64,000 nucleotides of DNA from Paralichthys olivaceus (GCF_024713975.1 NC_091116.1:13298986-13362985); one strand, 5' to 3'; shown: positions 25,601-37,187, counted from the first letter of the stretch. The notes: generated from the sequence alone by a model not told the origin. Numbers and translations are program-made.

Positions 25601-27729
25601 CGCTGATATCGTCATCGCCCATCCTGCCGCGCACTTCACGATTACGCACGAAACTGTGGCCAAGAAGAACGCACCTATACACTGCAAAGGATCACCAGCT
25701 AGGGCGGATGTCATGGAGAAGGTGAGCACAGTGAGATGGGTCCTGCAGATCAGAGTGAGAAGCTCTCAGAGGAGAGAAGTTCAAACAATCATGGGAACAT
25801 CCTGGAATGTATCCACATTTAATGAAGCCATCAGTTATCTTATTAATTTGTGATATTTGTCATATGTGATCTGTAGTTTTTTTCTTTTTTTTTTTTTGGA
25901 GTGTAGTTTTTGCAGCATTTGCATCACGAGTGAGCGCGACACCTGGCGGCGCTGATGCTGTTTTTAATTTATTTCTGATGACCGCTCACCTCCAGCTTGA
26001 CCCACTGACGTGTTGTAATTCAACATGTAACATTTAATTCCACTTATCAGTAAATCTCAATCCCCAGCTGATCATCTCCACGTGCGTTATTTGACTTTTA
26101 CGCACAAGAACATGAGAGTTTCTTATTTTAAAACATCGCGATAACTTCAGATCAAGTTGTGGCTCGGCTGCAGCCTGACATCATCGTACTCTCCCGGTTA
26201 TTTCCGTTCCTTTGCATGAAGTAATCTCGTTACTGTAACGCGTTACCGCCCAGCTCCGGTGCTGCTGGCCCGGGACGTGGAGCCTCTTTTCATCTCGACT
26301 CCAGTGCACAAACATACAGCTTAATGCGACCAGTGTTTCCCTCTTCTATGGCGCTCACCATGGCGACCAAGTGCTGGGCTCAGAAATGCGCTCCCCATCA
26401 ATGCAGGGAGAGGAGTTAACCCGTGAGAAAAAAAATAACCCACCTCCTCAAACCCGGGTTTTCACGCAGGAAGACGCCGAAATGTTGCGTTTTTTTAGTT
26501 TTTACGCATCCCTCCGCGCGCAGTTTCTCGCCATAAATTGCCTGTGACCGGATCTCTTTTGCGTCTGCACGTTTTTCAGAAACAAGTTTTCTCAACACCG
26601 CCCTCCTCCATCCGCTCCTTGGATCAGCTCCAGACCCAGAGGAGTAAAGAGGGAACCGGTCAGCGCGCGTTGAATCCAGGCTCTGTAGGAGCCTCGTCAG
26701 TGGAGGAGCCGCGGTCTCACTGCACAACAGCAACTTTAAACAAACTTTAGATCGATTCACATGAAATGATTTCATATTGCACTTGCCTACGCGATGATGC
26801 CTCTGGAGGATTCAAGCGAGGGGTCTCTCTCTCTCACACACACTCACCCCCTCCCTTCATTATCCTCCCCCTATCCTCTCCCTGCTTAAAATGTGATTGA
26901 TTGCACTTTTCTCCGGTGGACATTCACTACAAAACAGCACAGCTTATCCATCTGCCTGCTATTTATATATAAAAAAAGCAGAAAAAAAGGAAAAAGGCCT
27001 GGTGCGCAAAAACAAGCAGCGCCGCGAGTATTGATTTTTACGCATTCGGTGAAAAGGAAACGCATTTGCAATTCGGTGTTTAAATACTAACTTAGATAAT
27101 GCTGGTGCATGCAGCAGCGGAGGAAATCACAAATATCGTGTGAAGCACAGGGATCAGTCTTTGAAGGAAACGCATCTCGGTGGAGAAATGCGCGAGAAGG
27201 CGATAAACTGCTCACAATTCCCCCGAGCGCAAGGAAAAAGAGAAATGCGCACAAGATGATATGTTGACTTACCTTGAGTCCGAGGAAACAGAACCGTCTT
27301 CACATTGTCTGTGTGGAGTCTGTAAACCGTTATCTCCCTTTCCTTCGCCTCCGTGCGCCCTAAGATTTTCTTTCCTCTGCCTCAACTGAGCAGGAGCACT
27401 CCTCGGCTCCCGCTATTATTTTCACTAAAATATATGAAAATTTATGCAAATGAAAATCAGCACTAACTGTTCGTCTCTTGTTATACTTGGGGATGATTTT
27501 TTTTCCTCTCCCCCCTTTTCTTTCTTTCTTCCTTTCTTTTTTCTGCATGCAAAATAAATGAACTCCCCCAGCAGGGAACTTGGGAACCTTTTTTTTTTAT
27601 ATATATATAATAAGCAAATAAATAATAAACACATGGTACAGCAGAGAGGAGAGTGTTTATCCGCGCTCAGTGATTTCTGGAGCGTTTGTGAAATGTTGTA
27701 TTTGATGTATATTGCACACGAGTTTATTT
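25601..27729. other. Gene-free proximal upstream region of pou3f3
   Basis: No supported gene. It is mixed AT-rich and CpG-containing DNA with several TTTTACGCAC/TTACGCA motifs (25642, 26098, 26502, 27038) and octamers at 25917-25924 and 27444-27451 (the latter in reverse orientation). CpG density is visibly higher than in the distal desert. Confidence 0.5.
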
Positions 27730-27970
27730 CTTTCTTTTTCAGGGGTTATCTTGAGCATGGAGCTCTCTCCTCTGCAGCCTGTCACGTTTCCACTGGCCGC
27801 CTGAGACGCCCCTTCAGAGCGTGTGGATTGAACAGCAGTAATTTAGACAGAATTCCTCACTGTATATTAATGAATAGAGGGCCTCATGGCTCTGGCCCCT
27901 AGCCTGCCTATTCAATGTAAACAAATCCACGAGGCAGGAGGATTTGAGCCCAGGCCAAATTAAATCTACT
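27730..27970. promoter_or_regulatory. Candidate conserved non-coding element
   Basis: Non-repetitive sequence including GTATATTAATGAATAGAGGG, ATTCAATGTAAACAAATCC (forkhead-like) and GGCCAAATTAAATCTACTGG. It ends at a GGA repeat. It is about 2.1 kb upstream of the pou3f3 ATG. Confidence 0.4.
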
Positions 27971-29163
27971 GGGATGAGAAGAAGAAGAGGAGGAGGAGGA
28001 GGAGGAAGTGGTAGAAGAAGGGGGGGGGGGCACATGTCCACAACTCCTCCACTGCCTCACATTTGCCCTGAAATCCCTTCTGCAATAAAACATCTGATTT
28101 TGGAGCTTATGGATTTAACGCGTGACACGTAGTTCTGACCTGTAAACAAAACCCAGTTAATCCTGTCACCTGCCACAGACCGTGTTCCGTCCAGGTGTGT
28201 CCACAACCCCCCCCCCCCCCCCCCCCCCCCGCCCCCCCCAACTCCACCAGCGCAGCGGGAGCTTTATATCTGGCACTTGTTACCACCCATGGGTGCGTCC
28301 AAAGGCGCAGGGGTCCCACGCACAGACAAAGGGCCTATTCATCTCCAGGGTTGCGTGGTCATCTTGAGGGATGCTGCACATTTTAAGGTGCTCGATCTCT
28401 CTTCTTTTCTTTTTTACACTTTTGGCAGACGTTCCCAGCCATACCCCCCCACCCCCCACTCCCCCAAGGACTGCTCAATTTGCCCTTGTTTTGGTTGCCA
28501 CTTGCTCTTTCACCGTGCCTCAGTGAAGTTGCCTGTGCGTGGCGTTTCCGCATGGAAGCATCCCCGCAACCTTTGTGCGTTAACTCCTGAGGAGCCGAGG
28601 GGCTGCGGTCCCTGCTCCTCTCTGCAGCTCTGCCTGAAAGGTGCATTCACAAATCCACACTTTATATATTCGTTCATGTTTTCAGAGACAAGATGAAGCA
28701 TTGTTAAAGTTTCCTGAGCGTTTGTCTCCAGAGGGAATTAACCCTCCAACCGTGGCACTGGTGCCTTATTCTATTACGCATCCAGGTCAGAATACCAAAC
28801 AATTATAATTGTTTCCAACACATCTTACGTGTGTTTGTATGTTCTGAGTAAACTTGCATCAGAACAACAGAAGATAAACGCATTTTACGCACATTTATAT
28901 TGCGTAAATAAAGTTGATCCATGTGTGTGTTTAACGCATGCATGTTCAAACTCACACTGTCATACATGTGTACTCGTGCGTAAAAACATGTATTGAAGCT
29001 TTTCTGCACAAAATTACAGAATGTTGGAGGTTTTACGCACGAAAGTCGAGGTCAGCGCTTATCGACCTCTTTTTTTATTTACCCCCTCAGCCTCCCAGTG
29101 TCTCAGCAGTGTTTACTACCAGGTCGTCTTCCCCGTTTTGTTTGGACTGCAATTAAAAACCAG
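27971..29163. other. Proximal upstream region with C-run and TTACGCA motifs
   Basis: GGA repeat and G-run (27,980-28,030), C-run at 28207-28230, then CpG-rich sequence with five TTACGCA/TGCGTAA motifs between 28,774 and 29,039. No coding signal. Confidence 0.5.
28207..28230. repeat. Poly-C tract
   Basis: 24 consecutive C, 1.8 kb upstream of the pou3f3 ATG. Confidence 0.95.
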
Positions 29164-29245
29164 CCAATCGGAACAGCCGGAAGGAGGGACCGTGCGCCCG
29201 GAGCAAGGCTGGCGAGGGCTGCCAATCACACCCCGGGTATCCAAT
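29164..29245. promoter_or_regulatory. Cluster of three CCAAT boxes upstream of pou3f3
   Basis: CCAAT pentamers lie at 29164-29168, 29222-29226 and 29241-29245, all on the + strand in GC-rich, CpG-containing DNA. Clusters like this are typical NF-Y sites in CpG-island promoters. They sit 0.8-0.9 kb upstream of the pou3f3 ATG. Whether they drive pou3f3 directly or a divergent transcript cannot be told from sequence. Confidence 0.5.
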
Positions 29246-29517
29246 CAACGGGGACGCACGGGGTAAACATCCGCGCGTCGTCGAGTGCGGGGGGAGGAGG
29301 GGGTGAGGACGGTGGGGGGGAGTGAGGGGGCGGGGCTACACGGCCTGTCAGGGGGAGAGAGAGATAGAGAGAGAGGTGGAGAGAGAGAACAAGCGAATGA
29401 GAGGAGAGGCTCGCGAGCGGTGCCGCGCGCTCCTCTGCTGGACTGTACTTGAACGGGAGTTTGCGGTTTGGCAGGTTTATACACATCAAAACAGAACAAA
29501 GAGAGAGGCTCCAGTGC

Positions 29518-29525
29518 TATAAAAG
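29518..29525 (+). promoter_or_regulatory. TATA-like box of pou3f3
   Basis: TATAAAAG lies 518 bp upstream of the pou3f3 ATG, about 270 bp downstream of the CCAAT cluster. If used, transcription would start near 29,550 and leave a leader of about 0.5 kb. The local sequence is purine-rich, so a chance match is possible. Confidence 0.35.
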
Positions 29526-29599
29526 AAGAGAGAGAAAAGAATAAAGCGAGGGAGAAATCTCTGCGACTGAATTACAAAAGAAGAGAGGACGCTCTGCTA

Positions 29600-29797
29600 A
29601 TGATTCTCACATCCACACGGGACATAAACCAGGACTTTGTACATTGGGGACAATTTGCGAGGCTTTTTGTTTTTTCGCCTCCTCCAAAAGTTTGTTTGGG
29701 ACGACTCCTGCTTTTCTCTGCTGTATATTTGAATTTGAATTTCATCCCGGTGAGAAACTTTCTGCGCGGACTGCACATGGTTTCAAAGGGCTTTTGA
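29600..29797 (+). other. Upstream ORF in the pou3f3 leader
   Basis: An ATG-initiated frame of 65 codons plus stop ends 245 bp before the pou3f3 ATG. The peptide is hydrophobic and aromatic and matches no family I recognise. If the TATA-like box at 29,518 marks the promoter, this frame is in the leader and could lower translation of pou3f3. It may be a chance ORF. Confidence 0.3.
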
Positions 29798-30042
29798 AAA
29801 ACCTGGATTTTTACTCGTGTGTGAAGTAGAATGTGGTAAATACATGCGGATTTTATTCGGTTTTCTGTCGCCGCTCCCGAAGCTTTTTGGCGTCTTTTTA
29901 CGCACGTCCATGGTATTTGCCAAAAACCTACTCATACTTTTAAAGTTTGAATAATTCATGAGATACAATTTGCCCGCTCGAAAGAAGTGACTGTAAAAAG
30001 GGAGGGGGGTTATCCACAAACATATTCATAAGGGTTGACGGA

Positions 30043-31314
30043 ATGGCCACCGCCGCTTCCAATCCTTATCTGCCCAGCAATAGCATCTTATCGTCCGGCT
30101 CCATCGTGCACTCTGACTCAGGAGGTGGTGGCATGCAGCCGGGCAGTGCTGCGGTTACCTCGGGGTCTGGGGGCTACCGGGGAGACCCCTCGGTCAAGAT
30201 GGTACAGAGTGACTTTATGCAAGGCGCAATGGCAGCGAGCAACGGGGGACACATGCTGAGCCATGCCCACCAGTGGGTGACATCCCTCCCGCACGCCGCA
30301 GCGGCGGCAGCAGCGGCCGCGGTGGCTGCAGCTGAAGCCGGATCGCCCTGGTCGTCGAGCCCCGTCGGGATGACGGGCAGCCCCCAGCAGCAGGACGTGA
30401 AAAACTCCGGCAGAGACGATCTGCACACGGGCACCGCGCTGCACCACAGGCCCCCTCACTTAGCTCCACACCAGACTCACGCCGGGGCTTGGGGGAGCAC
30501 GACTGCGGCGCACATTAACTCCATATCCGGGGGCCAGCAGCAGCAGCAGTCGCTGCTCTACTCCCAGCCGGGAGGCTTCACTGTGAACGGGATGCTGAGT
30601 CCTGGGAGCCAGAGCCTGGTGCACCCGGGCTTGGTGAGGGGGGACACCCCGGATCTGGACCACGGCAGCCACCACCACCACCATCACCACCAGCATCCGC
30701 ACCACCAGCACCACGGCGGCGTCAACAGCCACGACCCGCACTCGGACGACGACACGCCGACCTCGGACGACCTGGAGCAGTTCGCCAAGCAGTTCAAGCA
30801 GCGGAGGATCAAACTGGGCTTTACGCAGGCGGACGTCGGCTTGGCTTTGGGCACCCTGTACGGGAACGTTTTCTCTCAGACCACCATCTGCAGGTTCGAG
30901 GCTCTGCAGCTCAGCTTCAAGAACATGTGCAAGCTCAAGCCTTTGTTAAACAAGTGGCTGGAGGAGGCCGACTCTTCCACCGGCAGCCCCACCAGCATCG
31001 ACAAGATCGCGGCGCAGGGGAGGAAGCGAAAGAAGCGCACATCCATCGAGGTGAGCGTCAAGGGGGCCCTGGAGAGCCACTTCCTAAAATGCCCCAAGCC
31101 CTCGGCCCAGGAGATCACCTCCCTGGCGGACAACTTGCAGCTGGAGAAGGAGGTGGTGAGAGTTTGGTTTTGCAATAGGAGACAGAAGGAAAAACGGATG
31201 ACGCCCCCAGGAGTGGCACAGACGCCGGAGGATGTGTACTCTCAGGTCGGCAATGTGAGTGCAGAAACACCGCCCCCCTCCATGGACTGCAAAAGAATGT
31301 TCAGTGAAACATAG
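30043..31314 (+). CDS. pou3f3: POU class 3 homeobox 3 transcription factor (Brn-1), unspliced form
   Basis: This single open frame of 423 codons encodes a nuclear octamer-binding activator of neural and kidney development. The N-terminus ([19 protein letters not shown]) and the block around residues 41-84 ([35 protein letters not shown]) are specific to POU3F3 rather than POU3F1, F2 or F4. In order: nine alanines at 85-93; a His-rich run at 210-224; an acidic lead-in; the POU-specific domain at about 238-312; a short linker; and the homeodomain at 328-387, with WFCNRRQ at 375-381 placing Cys at homeodomain position 50 and Asn at 51. The C-terminus (VSAETPPP...) matches the mammalian tail up to TPPP and then diverges. 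At 423 residues it is shorter than the roughly 500-residue human protein because Gly, Ala and Pro runs are reduced. The start is the first ATG of the conserved N-terminus. The paralogue (a or b) is unresolved. Confidence 0.97.
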   Translation: MATAASNPYLPSNSILSSGSIVHSDSGGGGMQPGSAAVTSGSGGYRGDPSVKMVQSDFMQGAMAASNGGHMLSHAHQWVTSLPHAAAAAAAAAVAAAEAGSPWSSSPVGMTGSPQQQDVKNSGRDDLHTGTALHHRPPHLAPHQTHAGAWGSTTAAHINSISGGQQQQQSLLYSQPGGFTVNGMLSPGSQSLVHPGLVRGDTPDLDHGSHHHHHHHQHPHHQHHGGVNSHDPHSDDDTPTSDDLEQFAKQFKQRRIKLGFTQADVGLALGTLYGNVFSQTTICRFEALQLSFKNMCKLKPLLNKWLEEADSSTGSPTSIDKIAAQGRKRKKRTSIEVSVKGALESHFLKCPKPSAQEITSLADNLQLEKEVVRVWFCNRRQKEKRMTPPGVAQTPEDVYSQVGNVSAETPPPSMDCKRMFSET

Positions 31315-31571
31315 AATATTTTATATGAAATTAAGCTGAGTAGAAACACAGACTATCTCCAGGATAGACACATTTTTTTTGATACTGTGATTGTGAGGGA
31401 ATATGAATAAGACTGCAAATTGTGTTTATCTATTTTTCTCCAGAAAAGACAGAAAGAAAAAAAAAAAAAAAACAACCTCTCTCCCCCCTTTTTCCTCCCA
31501 CTCCCCATCAGAACAAGCACCGTGTACCTTCTTCCAGGCCCTAACAGGTTCCTTCTGCTTTTTTCTTTCAG

Positions 31572-31670
31572 GGGCATTTTTTAGTAGATTACTTAAAAGA
31601 TGCAAGTGAAGCGAGCGACCAGAGGGTGACAACCACAAGTTCATTCCACCAGGTAATTTTGGCGCATTAA
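31572..31670 (+). CDS. pou3f3: Candidate alternative terminal coding exon of pou3f3
   Basis: A strong donor (AAT|GTGAGT at 31,254/31,255) lies inside the pou3f3 frame after codon 404. 317 bases downstream is a textbook acceptor: branch-point-like CTAAC at 31,541, a pyrimidine tract, and CAG ending at 31,571. Both boundaries are phase 0. Joining them continues the frame for 32 codons (starting GHFLVDYLKDA, ending SSFHQVILAH) to TAA at 31,668-31,670, giving a 436-residue isoform that lacks the TPPP tail. The tail is not low-complexity and looks like real coding sequence. The splice signals and frame are seen directly; use of the isoform is inference. Confidence 0.72.
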   Translation, partial: GHFLVDYLKDASEASDQRVTTTSSFHQVILAH

Positions 31671-32762
31671 AACACACCGAGAGGAAACCAAGTATTGTTT
31701 TTTTTCCCTTCTTCTTTTTTCTTCTCCTCCCCTGCAAAAATAACACTATTCCCTCCTCATGACCCTGTGTTTGAATTGGGAGAAACAAAGGAGCAGGCAT
31801 TTTGTATATTTAGAAATGGGACTATAAACCGCCCTCCTCCTCCTCCTCCTCCTCCTCCTCCTCTTCTTCAACAATAACAGAGGAGAAACACTGCACCAAC
31901 GTGAAGAAGATCCACGAGGCTTCCATCAGCTCTTTTTATTCTTCTTTTTTTTATTCTGAGGTGGATTGCATGGCTTCGTGCACACACACACACAGACACA
32001 CACAGACACACACACACGGAGGAATTAGGGGATTTTTTGATTTTTGATTTTTTTTTTTCCTCATGACAGAAAAGACACCAGGACCAGGACTGATCTCAAA
32101 GATCTCCTCTTTAAAATATTATTATTATTTAAAGGACTGTGACGCCGTGAGTGGATTTTTCTTTCCTTCTTCAAACCCCCCCACCCCCACCCCCCCACTC
32201 AACAAATAGAGAATAAGACATTTGAAAAAGACTTCAGCTGCACTTATTTGAGAAAAAGAAAAATGTGTTGCCAAGTGTGACTGAGTGGGTGCTGTGGACA
32301 TTAATGCTGCCATTTCTAAGCAGTGTTCTTTGGTAGGTTTTAATAAACAAAACTCTGTAAAGCCGGCAATATAGATCACTAGATCAGATTCTGATCTGAC
32401 TTATTTACTTTATATTTTTCATCAGAATGACTTGTTTTAATATTTTATTCGGAATACATATGAATTATTCCAAACGGTAATTTATTTTCCCCCCCAGGAA
32501 CTTGTGTAAGATGCTTCCCCCTCCCCTTATTTTTTTTTTTTCTTGTTTTAATTTCATTTGGTTTTTTTTTTTCTTATATATATATAAATATATTTTTTTG
32601 TTGTTGCCCTTATTTGTTTAATTTTGTATTCTCGTTTCTAAAGGAGCACAAATCATCCTGAGCTGACATTGACCGTTGTTAGGTAATAAGGGTATATTTT
32701 GATGTGATCATTTGATTGTAATTTAATTTCAGTAGTGGTTCCGTACGAGCTGATTGAGACAC

Positions 32763-32768
32763 AATAAA
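32763..32768 (+). terminator. Likely pou3f3 polyadenylation signal
   Basis: AATAAA about 1.45 kb after the stop codon, followed within 60 bases by T- and GT-rich sequence. Alternatives are at 32342 and 32950. Confidence 0.45.
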
Positions 32769-33525
32769 TTTGTTAGAATGAAATGCAGTCATCTTGTGTT
32801 TTGAAATTTATATTTCTATCGGTTTTTGTTGGGCTGGTTTTTTTATTTATAATCTGTTATTTTCCTCTTTGTGCTGTTTTAAAGCTGCGAGTTTATAAAA
32901 ATGTCCCCTTTAGACAAATATAAAGCAAAGCAAATGGTCTTTAACGAAAAATAAAAGTGATTCTATTTATTTATCCAACCAAACAGCGTTTAAACAAGTA
33001 TGAATGCAGAATTTACGGGTTTTCATGAGACAAGTGTCTCCACCAGGACAGACGAGTGTAAATGTCACGCACCGGCGCAGTGCACGTCTCCTCTGGTTGT
33101 TTACATCTGCAGCCTCCTCAGGCCTGCTGGGTAAAAACCCGGATCCTCTGCTCTCACCTGCAGCCTGGACACGTGCACGGGCTGGATTATAACCTGAGCG
33201 TGTGCGTGAAGGAGGGTTCATTCAAATTGCACGAGGGAAAGAGACGATGGGACGCGTGCGTGTTGTTTGGGGGTGAAGGTACAGAGCGTCCTCGCGTCCT
33301 GGCTGCGCGTTATGTAATTTAGCTCCTGGTCCAGATTCTGCATCACACACATACACACAAACACACACACTCACACACATGCGTGATGGTTATGGACCTG
33401 ATTCACGCGCGACACGCAAAGATCTGAATCTGCTGCAAGAGATGAAGGTGTTGAATGTGCGTGTGACACTCAGGTGCGCGCAGGTCTATAACTCTGATGT
33501 TGTTTCAGTATCCGGGGCACTGGGT

Positions 33526-33527
<2 letters not shown>

Positions 33528-33598
<71 letters not shown>
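33528..33598. repeat. (GT)n microsatellite
   Basis: 71 bases of uninterrupted GT, followed by CGCGCG. It is the longest dinucleotide repeat in the window and a candidate Z-DNA former. Confidence 0.95.
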
Positions 33599-33606
<8 letters not shown>

Positions 33607-33753
33607 CTCGGCCTGCAGAGCTGCAGTGACAGGCCCGAGATAAACACTCATTTTAAATGGGCTCATAAAGATGTTTTATCTGACTCTATATAATAATAAT
33701 AATGATTTAGCTCTTTGCATACACATGTTAGTCTATACATATTTATACATGTG

Positions 33754-33798
<45 letters not shown>

Positions 33799-34611
33799 TT
33801 ATATGTGTAGTTTTTTATTTTACAACTGGACTATTTTCTCGTCACGGCTGCAAGAGGCCAAATGTGATTCCAACTTTTCTTGACTCGCCTATTCAGCAGA
33901 ACTCACAGAACGTGTCCCCGCGCTGCAGGATTTGAATTTCGCGGATGATTTCCCGCACTAGTTGCTTAGCAACTGAATTCAATGATATAGAGAAAGTGGG
34001 AATCATTTTTCTTTGTCTCCATTAGTGAAAGTGGCAGCGGGGACGCGCCGTGCAGCAGCAAACTTCAGATCCTGCACGTTGAATGTGAAGATGTTAAAGA
34101 TAGGAAGCAGTCAGGGTGTTTTTTAAAAAAAAAAAAGCAGTTCGGTTTATTTGTATTGAATTTAAAATGTTGGGATCTCTGCATCTGCGTTAAATCCACA
34201 AACTTCGGATTCCTGCTGCACATTCATTTACGAACAACTCGAGAAAATGCAACAACAAAAACAGGAAACAGTCAAATTCTGAGGGAATTTAAAATAACAC
34301 TTCTCTGAATGAAGAAAAACGCTGCAGCTGATTGAACGAGAGGCAGAGTTATAATATTTGTCATCTCACGCGCATTGATTCTGCATTCAACCCAACGACA
34401 CGCGCACGTTCACACCGCGCACGCTCCTCGCGTCTTGTGCAGAAATGTCTTAAATCGACGCACAGAATTTTTCTTTCTTTCTTTTAACCGAGGGCGACAC
34501 AAAAAGCAGAGTTTCAAATCTCATAATGGGTTTTGATCCGCCTATTCTCCTGCAGCTTTGCCTTTTTCCATGGCTCTTCAGAAACCATGTTGGCAGCAGC
34601 GTGCACGTGTG

Positions 34612-34648
<37 letters not shown>

Positions 34649-35237
34649 ACTGGTACGTTCAGGGCCTGTAGGAGATCTGCAGCTCTCCTTCCATATTGAT
34701 TGAGGACGTCAGCGGCTCATTAAAGCAGCTCGTTGTCTCTGAGGCCTTTAAACGCAGCACTGAGGACTTGAGGACTGAGCTGCTATAAAAGTTTTAACGT
34801 CTTAATAATTATTAATGTGTCACCAGGAGCTTTTCACTCGGTCGCACACTTCACCTGCAACCACGGGGAACTACAGGGAACTCAAGAACATCACGTGTGT
34901 GTTTGATTTTTAAATAGATTCACAGAGTTCACACTCAACTTTAATGTTTCTTTCTATAAAACTGTTTTACAGCTGTAAACACGCGAATTCATTATATTTA
35001 TTATCTGTGTAGACGCTGGGATTTTATTCTAAAGTGTAATGGACTCATTTTATATAGTTCTCAGTGTGTGTGTGTGTTGTGTGTGTGTGTGTGTTGTGTG
35101 TGTGTGTGTGTTTGCTCCACGTGTCGGGCGCATGAATATGGATCATCCTGTGCATGTTCTCCGCAGGGATCCTTCCCCTGGTTCCACGTCCACGCGGATT
35201 TATCTGCTGCAGAAAAAGACATGAACAAATATATCCC

Positions 35238-35279
<42 letters not shown>

Positions 35280-36556
35280 TTCATTAATTCTCTTATTTAA
35301 AGTGAGCAGCAGCTCATATGTTGATGATGAGGAACATTTCTCATAATTTACAATATTTCAGATAATTCACTTCAGCAAATAAAAACGCCCCGCGTCGTTT
35401 TTCATTCTTGTTGTTGCTCCAGAGCTTCTCCTCTGCGCGCGTGTGAGTGGAAACAGAAACAGATTGTCAACAGAAAAGAGAATAAAAAGCTGAGTGGAGC
35501 AGCAGAGACATGAGAAAGAGGAGGATGAGGACGAGAGAGAAGAGGAAGAGGAGGTTTTTTGAAAAGATGACGTGACTCTGGGGTTTCCTCTCCATACATT
35601 GTGAAGGTCATGGTTCAGTGATGGATGGATGGATGGAGAGGGAGAGGAGGGCGAGGGAGGTGAAGAGCTGCTTCTCCTGCATTTCTACATAAACTACAAT
35701 CCCCTGCAGCCATCTTTTTATTTAGTCTTTATTTTATTTTCACTTTATTTCAAGTCACGACAGCAGTGATGCTCGTTAACTCTGAAACTTTAATAACTTT
35801 AATAACTGAATCAGTCGAATTATTATTATTATCATTATTTCTGTTTTATTTTCTATTCGGATTTTTAATAAAGTCAAATCAAACACTTGAATCCTTCAGA
35901 CAAAACATTTCAGGACACACAATATTAATATTGGCTTTTCTAATGTTCATAAAAATAATAATCATGTATAATGACAGTTTATGTGTAATATTAGTTCAGT
36001 ATAATAATAACTGTAACATCATCATTTAATAGTTTAACACTTTTAAAATGTGATGTTTCGATTTATTATTATCCATTTTATTATTATTTACATAGTCCCA
36101 TAATATTTCTTCAACTTTCTTGATCAAACTTTTAATTTTTTTCAGTTTTACATTAATGTACAATCATTATGTGAATTCTGTGTGTGTATTTATTCCTTTT
36201 ATTACACACACACACACTCTCACACACACAGATACAAAAAGTACATAGTTTGTTGATGAGCATTTCAACAGTGTGTGTGTGTTTTCACACTATTTAACAT
36301 ATTTTATTCATAAATGATTTCACTCATTTCCTAGTTTCTTTATTTGTTTCAGTCAGAGACAGATTTTTAATAATAAAACTAATTGAATTTAAAGCAGATA
36401 ATTCATGTGGTTGTATCATCTTATTTTATTCTATAAAACCCATTCATTAAATCGTGTTTCTTTATGTATTTCCATGTTTTTAATTAATAATAAAAAACTG
36501 TGTTTAACAGATAAAATCCACAGATATTCCCTCACAGGAGCTTCCCTGACCTTACA

Positions 36557-36570
36557 GCGCCACCCAGTGG
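36557..36570 (-). promoter_or_regulatory. CTCF-type motif
   Basis: Read on the - strand, CCACTGGGTGGCGC matches the CTCF core CCASYAGRKGGCRS with one mismatch. It lies in the AT-rich interval 3' of pou3f3. Confidence 0.4.
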
Positions 36571-37186
36571 ACACACGAGCTCACTCCACCCTCATTATCT
36601 CCAGGAGAATCAATCGCCTCAATCCAGGTAAAATAACAGAGATGGTGAAGATTTAGATTCAGTTAAGTTTGCACATGATTTCAAGGATATTTGGCAGTTT
36701 ATGAACTTTATTCTGAAAATTCAGGGATGAAGAAATTCACAGGAAAACAGATTTTCTCCTAAATTAAAATAAAAGTATTCGTTTCTGCACCGAAACAGCC
36801 AAAATAACGATGATTAAAAATGCATTGTTGTGTAAATAACGCAGATAACATTAGGTATTGATTGTACTCGCAGCTGTAAGTGGATTAACTGTGTATCTCG
36901 TGTATTTGTCTTCTTAATTTCTGTCCTTTTTAATCCTGGACTACAAAAATAAAGCATCTGAGCAGATTTCTGATGATAAAAAACAGCTTTTTAAAACGTC
37001 GGTCTGTCAAATTAACCCTCAGCCATCGCTCCAGGTGTAAACTGTTAAAGTTTGGCTGCAGCAGCTGAAGAGTTTCACACTCAGACTGTTTCTTGTTCCT
37101 GCAGAACTCTGTCTGTGCAAACTTTCCCATTTCTACGTTTTTTTTTATTCTTTCTCATTTTTAGGGTCAAACACGTGCTCACTGAC

Positions 37187-37187
<1 letters not shown>

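Larger units (their letters stand above)
31318..32955 (+). other. pou3f3 3' untranslated region
   Basis: This is AT-rich, T-tract-rich sequence after the stop, with no coding signal apart from the alternative exon at 31572-31670. Canonical AATAAA signals occur at 32342-32347, 32763-32768 and 32950-32955. Which one is used cannot be seen. The signal at 32763, followed by a T- and GT-rich stretch, looks best. Confidence 0.55.

Noticed and set aside
25932..25950. CACCTGGCGGCGC as another CTCF site
   Set aside because: Three mismatches to the core motif, too weak to list.
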